Positions 6,539 to 9,760 of a DNA stretch of 9,760 bases are shown piece after piece. The stretch is from Methylomonas sp. (GTDB lineage: Bacteria; Pseudomonadota; Gammaproteobacteria; Methylococcales; Methylomonadaceae). The translations under genes and the position numbers were made by a program. The stretch spans positions 1 to 9,760 of the forward strand of contig JAQTYP010000097.1 in the NCBI GenBank assembly GCA_028688235.1, written 5' to 3'. Numbering within the stretch: position 1 is the first letter of the stretch; every line of letters starts with the position of its first letter. The notes under the pieces are model-generated. The model ran no database searches and was not told the DNA's origin. It saw only the letters and a program-made list of their open reading frames with translations.

Positions 6539-7678
6539 TTATCCCATCAGTCCGCGAGCTTTAAGCTCGTCATTAGCCCTTTTTAACTTATCTTCTGGTA
6601 AAGCTTGGGTATTCACCCATTCAGCAAAACGCTGCATTCCTTCAGCCAGAGTGATCTTTGGGCGGTAACCCAGAACGGTCTGTAATCGATTAATGTCCGC
6701 AAAGTTATGCCGAATATCTCCTAGTCGATATTCGTTCGTGGTCACCAGATGACGCTGAACCCCAAAGGCGTCGGCGAGGTGCTCAGCGATCCCCTCAACG
6801 GTAGTCTTGACCCCCATACCGACATTGATGGCCTGGCTGACCACGCCAGAATGTTCAACCGCGGCAAGAAATGACCGTGCGACATCCTCGACATGAACGA
6901 AATCTCGGGTCTCATGCCCGTCTTCAAATATAGGCAGATGCTGGCCCCGGCGAATACGGGTCGAAAAGATCGACAGGATCCCCGTATAAGGGTTGTTCAA
7001 CGACTGCCCTTCGCCATAGACATTTTGCAACCGCAGCAAGGCGTAGTCGATGCCAAGGGCTTGACCCGCCACGCGCACCAGGTCTTCCTGAGCATATTTG
7101 GTGGCGGCATAGATCGAGGCCGGCTTGGCAGGATCGGATTCATGCGTAGCCATCGGTTGCAGCGTTGCAGCGCACTGGTCGCAAGCGTATTCCCACTGAT
7201 GCGCCGCCAATTGGGACATGGCCCGGCTTTTTGGGTAGCGCCGCCGATCCGGGCTACAAACTGGACAAGTATAGGCACCTTCACCGTAGATCGAACGACT
7301 AGATGCCAACACGATGCGTTTGACACTTCGCTTTGGATCGTTGGCCAGCACATCCAGCAGCAAGGCGGTGCCGCCCACATTGACTGCGTTGTAGCGGGCA
7401 ATCTCGTACATGGATTGCCCGGTTCCCGTTTCCGCCGCTAAATGAACCACCACGTCAATTCCGTTCAAGGCCTTGCGCATGACTGCTTCATCCGTTACGG
7501 AGCCACGCATGAATTCAATGCCCGGTCCACTCAGCCAATCCAGCCCAGCAGGAATCTCGCCGTGGATCTGCGGAGCCATACAATCCAGGATGCGAACGCT
7601 GTGTCCCGCCAGGATCAAAACTCGTGTCAGGTGGGTGCCGATGAAACCCGCACCTCCCGTAATCAATACCTTGTTCAT
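6539..7678 (-). CDS. NAD-dependent nucleotide-sugar epimerase/dehydratase (extended SDR) with four-Cys insertion
   Basis: This cytoplasmic enzyme would convert one nucleotide-activated sugar into another to supply the glycosyltransferases. The NAD-binding motif GGAGFIG is at residues 8-14, the catalytic YxxxK at Y190 and K194, with S125-S126-S128 upstream and NVYGEGQSLNNPYTGI-type substrate residues after it. The protein has 379 residues, about 50 more than a typical UDP-sugar 4-epimerase. The extra length includes an insertion after SIYGEG with CPVC (138-141) and CDQC (166-169), probably a zinc knuckle. I recall similar insertions in dTDP-L-rhamnose 4-epimerase-like SDRs, so that is a candidate reaction, but substrate cannot be read from sequence. 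The ATG at 7678 is preceded by AGGGTG at 7681-7686. G+C is higher than in the SGNH and methyltransferase genes downstream. Confidence 0.92.
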   Translation of the reverse strand: MNKVLITGGAGFIGTHLTRVLILAGHSVRILDCMAPQIHGEIPAGLDWLSGPGIEFMRGSVTDEAVMRKALNGIDVVVHLAAETGTGQSMYEIARYNAVNVGGTALLLDVLANDPKRSVKRIVLASSRSIYGEGAYTCPVCSPDRRRYPKSRAMSQLAAHQWEYACDQCAATLQPMATHESDPAKPASIYAATKYAQEDLVRVAGQALGIDYALLRLQNVYGEGQSLNNPYTGILSIFSTRIRRGQHLPIFEDGHETRDFVHVEDVARSFLAAVEHSGVVSQAINVGMGVKTTVEGIAEHLADAFGVQRHLVTTNEYRLGDIRHNFADINRLQTVLGYRPKITLAEGMQRFAEWVNTQALPEDKLKRANDELKARGLMG

Positions 7679-7680
7679 GT

Positions 7681-7686
7681 CACCCT
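7681..7686 (-). promoter_or_regulatory. Ribosome-binding site of the epimerase gene
   Basis: On the minus strand AGGGTG precedes the ATG at 7678 by 2 nt, or about 5 nt from the centre of the motif. It supports this start over any downstream one. The preceding 108-bp gap back to 7786 holds no gene; it has a 7-bp inverted repeat and a short T-run but nothing I would call a promoter with confidence. Confidence 0.5.
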
Positions 7687-7786
7687 ATCAATCCAAAGAA
7701 CTTACTCGAATGTATTGCAAGCAAAAAAGTTATAAGAGCAAGGCGATGGCGTGGAGTTGAACTGCCTTGCCTTAATGAGCGATGTA

Positions 7787-8488
7787 TTAAACGCGTTGCG
7801 CACAGAACGCCATCCGTGCCGCTTCCTTGAACCACTCTTCAGAGAAATCAGCGTCCTGATACTCAAGAAAGTAGGGGCCTCCGACCGTCCAGTGTACATT
7901 CTTCACATCTTTGGGGGGCTCGGCGTACTCGCCCACCAGCCAATTCCAGCGGACATCCAGATCACCAATCTGGTCATCCTGCAACCAAGTAAAACGGTGC
8001 AGGTCCATGGGACTGGCAGTGTTGACAAATTCAGGCGTCACCGCCTTGTTAGCGACGTGGCCGCAGTTCCACAGCACGACAGACGACCAATTCTTGCGAG
8101 GGTATTTGTACTGCACTGTGTTGAGGTATTTCACACCATCGCGCGGCTCATAATCGTGCTTGACAACATAAACGGCTTTGCCTGGATCCTCCTCGACCGC
8201 CTTGAAGATTTCGGCAATGTCGGTACGCAGCATCTGGTCACAGTCAAAGAAAACGCCATAGCCTTCATAGTTGCAAAGATACGGCACCAGGAAGCGGCTG
8301 AAAGAAAATTCGTTGGATTGCTTGGGATCGCGCTCTCGGGTATAGATGCTATTTAAATTGGCCAGATTGACCGGAATGATGGCCACCGGGCGCGAAGACT
8401 GGCGCAGTATGGAATGGGCCATGGTATGCCAGGATACACTTTCAACCTTGTCAAATCCGATGAAAACCTTGATGACATCTTCTTGCAT
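7787..8488 (-). CDS. GT8-like (GT-A fold) glycosyltransferase
   Basis: This 233-residue protein probably transfers a sugar from a nucleotide donor to the growing glycan. It starts with a GT-A-like strand (IKVFIGFDK, residues 6-14) followed by a VSWHTMAHSI segment typical of GT8-type proteins that scan for 'events'. The metal-binding DxD is D82-C-D84 in FFDCDQM. A YPRKNWSSVVLWNCGH block (129-144), WNWLVGEY (181-188) and HWTVGGPYF (199-207) follow, the last resembling the H..G..P motif that closes the GT8 active site. No membrane segment or signal is visible. It begins 21 bp after the upstream glycosyltransferase stop and has the best ribosome site in the window. Donor and acceptor cannot be inferred; assignment to GT8 versus a related unclassified GT-A group is tentative. 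Confidence 0.85.
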   Translation of the reverse strand: MQEDVIKVFIGFDKVESVSWHTMAHSILRQSSRPVAIIPVNLANLNSIYTRERDPKQSNEFSFSRFLVPYLCNYEGYGVFFDCDQMLRTDIAEIFKAVEEDPGKAVYVVKHDYEPRDGVKYLNTVQYKYPRKNWSSVVLWNCGHVANKAVTPEFVNTASPMDLHRFTWLQDDQIGDLDVRWNWLVGEYAEPPKDVKNVHWTVGGPYFLEYQDADFSEEWFKEAARMAFCAQRV

Positions 8489-8492
8489 TATT

Positions 8493-8499
8493 CTCTCCT
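8493..8499 (-). promoter_or_regulatory. Strong ribosome-binding site of the GT8-like gene
   Basis: The minus strand reads AAAGGAGAGAATA directly before the ATG at 8488, a near-consensus Shine-Dalgarno at good spacing. It fixes this start and suggests that the gene is translated independently of the upstream glycosyltransferase. Confidence 0.75.
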
Positions 8500-8509
8500 T
8501 TAAAAGTGA

Positions 8510-9760
8510 CTACGATGATTTTCCGACCAAAAGATGGGCTTGCGTAAAAACATTCAATACTTGATCCCTCAAACGATCAATCGAATATTGATCCCGTAGT
8601 TTATTTTGAGCCCGGATAACTTGCCGATATCGAGCCTTGGGGTCTGTGATCAGACTGTCCAAAGCTTCAAACCACTCATCTTCCGACGTTGCCAGCAGAC
8701 CGCAACCATCGGCACAACACTCATCATAAACTGTGTCTTTGCTTGCCACCACGGCGGCGCCCACCGATGTGTATTCCACCCATTTTGTGTTGGCCTTCAT
8801 CAGATTAAAGTGAATTGGACTTAATGGGCAAATGCCTATATCCCATTGATATTCCGCAAAACGCTGTAAAAATTCTTCATAATTATCGATTTTTGGCGCA
8901 TGACAGATACGCCCCCCAAATTCGGCGAACGCGGGGGGAGACGGGATACTGCCGAAAAATTCGAAATTGATGTCGGGATGTTTGCGCAACAGACGAACCA
9001 GCGCACCGATGACCTGCGTCAGATTGTGGGCATGGTCGGCACTGGCCATGTAGCCGATTTTCCGCACGGGACGATAGGCCGGCATGTTAATGGCTTGTCC
9101 TGAACAATAAATGCTGCCCGTTACGATTGGCGCCTGGATTTTCTGAGTCGCCAGATAATGTTTCAAATTTTGTGTAGATGCGTAAACCAAATTACTTTGG
9201 TTGAGCAGCAAACGAACGGTATCGAGTCGTTTTTCCTCATTGTGAAAGCGATGCTTGTGCTCGCCAATGTCTTGTGGAATACCCAGTAGATCATCGTCAA
9301 TATGATAGATTACCGGATTGCCATTCTTCCTGGCCAAGTCAAGCAAAACATCGGCGTATGGCCCACTGTATCGGCAAAAAACTAAAAGGTCGGGGTGAAA
9401 CCGTTCAAACCGGTTAATTATCCAAGGTTTGACTGATGAATACCCATCATTGCTCCACTGCTTGCGTTTGATCTGCTCTTCCGTGAGGAACTCCGTCTTG
9501 ATCTCGCCTGCGGCAACGAGTGGCGCCAATGGCTTGATAAAACTGAGTTGCAGCGTGGGCACGTAAGCATTTGACACAAACAACACTCGCTGCTGGTGGG
9601 GCTTCGTGTCAACTTGCGGAGCTTGGCGCGGCTTGGTCGTTTGCTCGCGTGCAATATCGATCATCGACTTGACTTGTGCTCTCAGTCGTTTGGGTGCGTA
9701 TTCGCGTTCAAGGCGAACCTGTGAACGGCGAACCATTTCCGCCCGGGTTTCCGGTTGCTG
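8510..9760 (-). CDS. GT4-type glycosyltransferase, 5' partial; probably the C-terminal half of a tandem-domain enzyme
   Basis: The visible part contains a GT-B fold glycosyltransferase of the GT1/GT4 clan. Numbering from the in-frame ATG at 9736, the N-terminal Rossmann half begins RVLFVSNAYVP (50-60) and includes IYHIDDDLLG (143-152); the C-terminal half begins IGYMASADHAHNL (227-239) and includes KANTKWVEYTSVGAAVVAS (314-332), the donor-binding E-region. The frame is open through the eight codons upstream of 9736 to the window edge, and that ATG has no ribosome site. Residues 9-25 (LEREYAPKRLRAQVKSM) resemble the C-terminal tail of this same domain (RDQYSIDRLRDQVLNVF, 381-397), which is the typical end of a GT4 module. 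So I read the first 27 residues as the tail of an upstream GT domain, joined by a linker (28-48). It would add sugars to the cluster's glycan. Specificity is unknown. Confidence 0.85.
   Translation of the reverse strand, partial: QQPETRAEMVRRSQVRLEREYAPKRLRAQVKSMIDIAREQTTKPRQAPQVDTKPHQQRVLFVSNAYVPTLQLSFIKPLAPLVAAGEIKTEFLTEEQIKRKQWSNDGYSSVKPWIINRFERFHPDLLVFCRYSGPYADVLLDLARKNGNPVIYHIDDDLLGIPQDIGEHKHRFHNEEKRLDTVRLLLNQSNLVYASTQNLKHYLATQKIQAPIVTGSIYCSGQAINMPAYRPVRKIGYMASADHAHNLTQVIGALVRLLRKHPDINFEFFGSIPSPPAFAEFGGRICHAPKIDNYEEFLQRFAEYQWDIGICPLSPIHFNLMKANTKWVEYTSVGAAVVASKDTVYDECCADGCGLLATSEDEWFEALDSLITDPKARYRQVIRAQNKLRDQYSIDRLRDQVLNVFTQAHLLVGKSS

Noticed and set aside
6893..7441. Plus-strand open frame of 182 codons
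   Set aside because: Antisense to the conserved core of the epimerase, including YxxxK; no domain or ribosome site.
7723..7770. Possible rho-independent terminator between the GT8-like gene and the epimerase
   Set aside because: A 7-bp stem (GCAAGGC/GCCTTGC, 7738-7770) exists, but its loop is 19 nt and the six-T run lies about 9 nt beyond the stem, so it is a poor terminator.
7751..8356. Plus-strand open frame of 201 codons
   Set aside because: Antisense to the GT8-like gene, which has clear motifs and a strong ribosome site; the plus-strand product resembles nothing.

Overview
This window is an accessory surface-polysaccharide (O-antigen, capsule or exopolysaccharide) gene cluster from a Gram-negative bacterium, probably a gamma- or betaproteobacterium. 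That placement rests on gene style only and is not secure: GSCFA-domain proteins, an extended SDR epimerase, a GT4-like glycosyltransferase and an ISL3-type insertion sequence, with moderate and uneven G+C. Every gene I accept is on the minus strand, so transcription runs from the right edge to the left edge. There are no RNA genes and no CRISPR array.

Right and middle (9760 down to 3651) is a compact, apparently intact operon. In transcription order it holds: a GT4-type glycosyltransferase whose 5' end lies outside the window and which looks like the second half of a tandem-domain enzyme; a small GT-A/GT8-like glycosyltransferase with a strong ribosome-binding site; an NAD-dependent sugar epimerase/dehydratase with a four-cysteine insertion; an SGNH-type hydrolase/acyltransferase; a class I SAM methyltransferase with an extra N-terminal domain; and a GSCFA-domain protein. 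The last four lie within a few bases of each other, and the SGNH and methyltransferase genes overlap by 4 bp. A reasonable reading is that the glycosyltransferases and epimerase build a glycan, which the methyltransferase and the two SGNH/GSCFA proteins decorate or trim (O-methyl, O-acyl).

Left (3645 to 1) is degraded and rearranged. A secreted pectin-lyase-fold protein seems frameshifted near its end and is cut off by a 118-bp sequence that occurs twice, as direct copies at 184-301 and 2217-2334. Between the copies lie a 3' fragment of a second SGNH gene, an intact GSCFA-TPR protein and a 5' fragment of a third GSCFA gene with an internal stop. Both fragments are close relatives of the intact genes further right. 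Every boundary of the repeat that can be tested coincides with a break in a gene. Left of the outer copy is the end of an ISL3-family insertion sequence, with the transposase start running off the window.

The point most worth following up is the uncharacterised 118-bp repeat and the reshuffled SGNH/GSCFA cassette it brackets.
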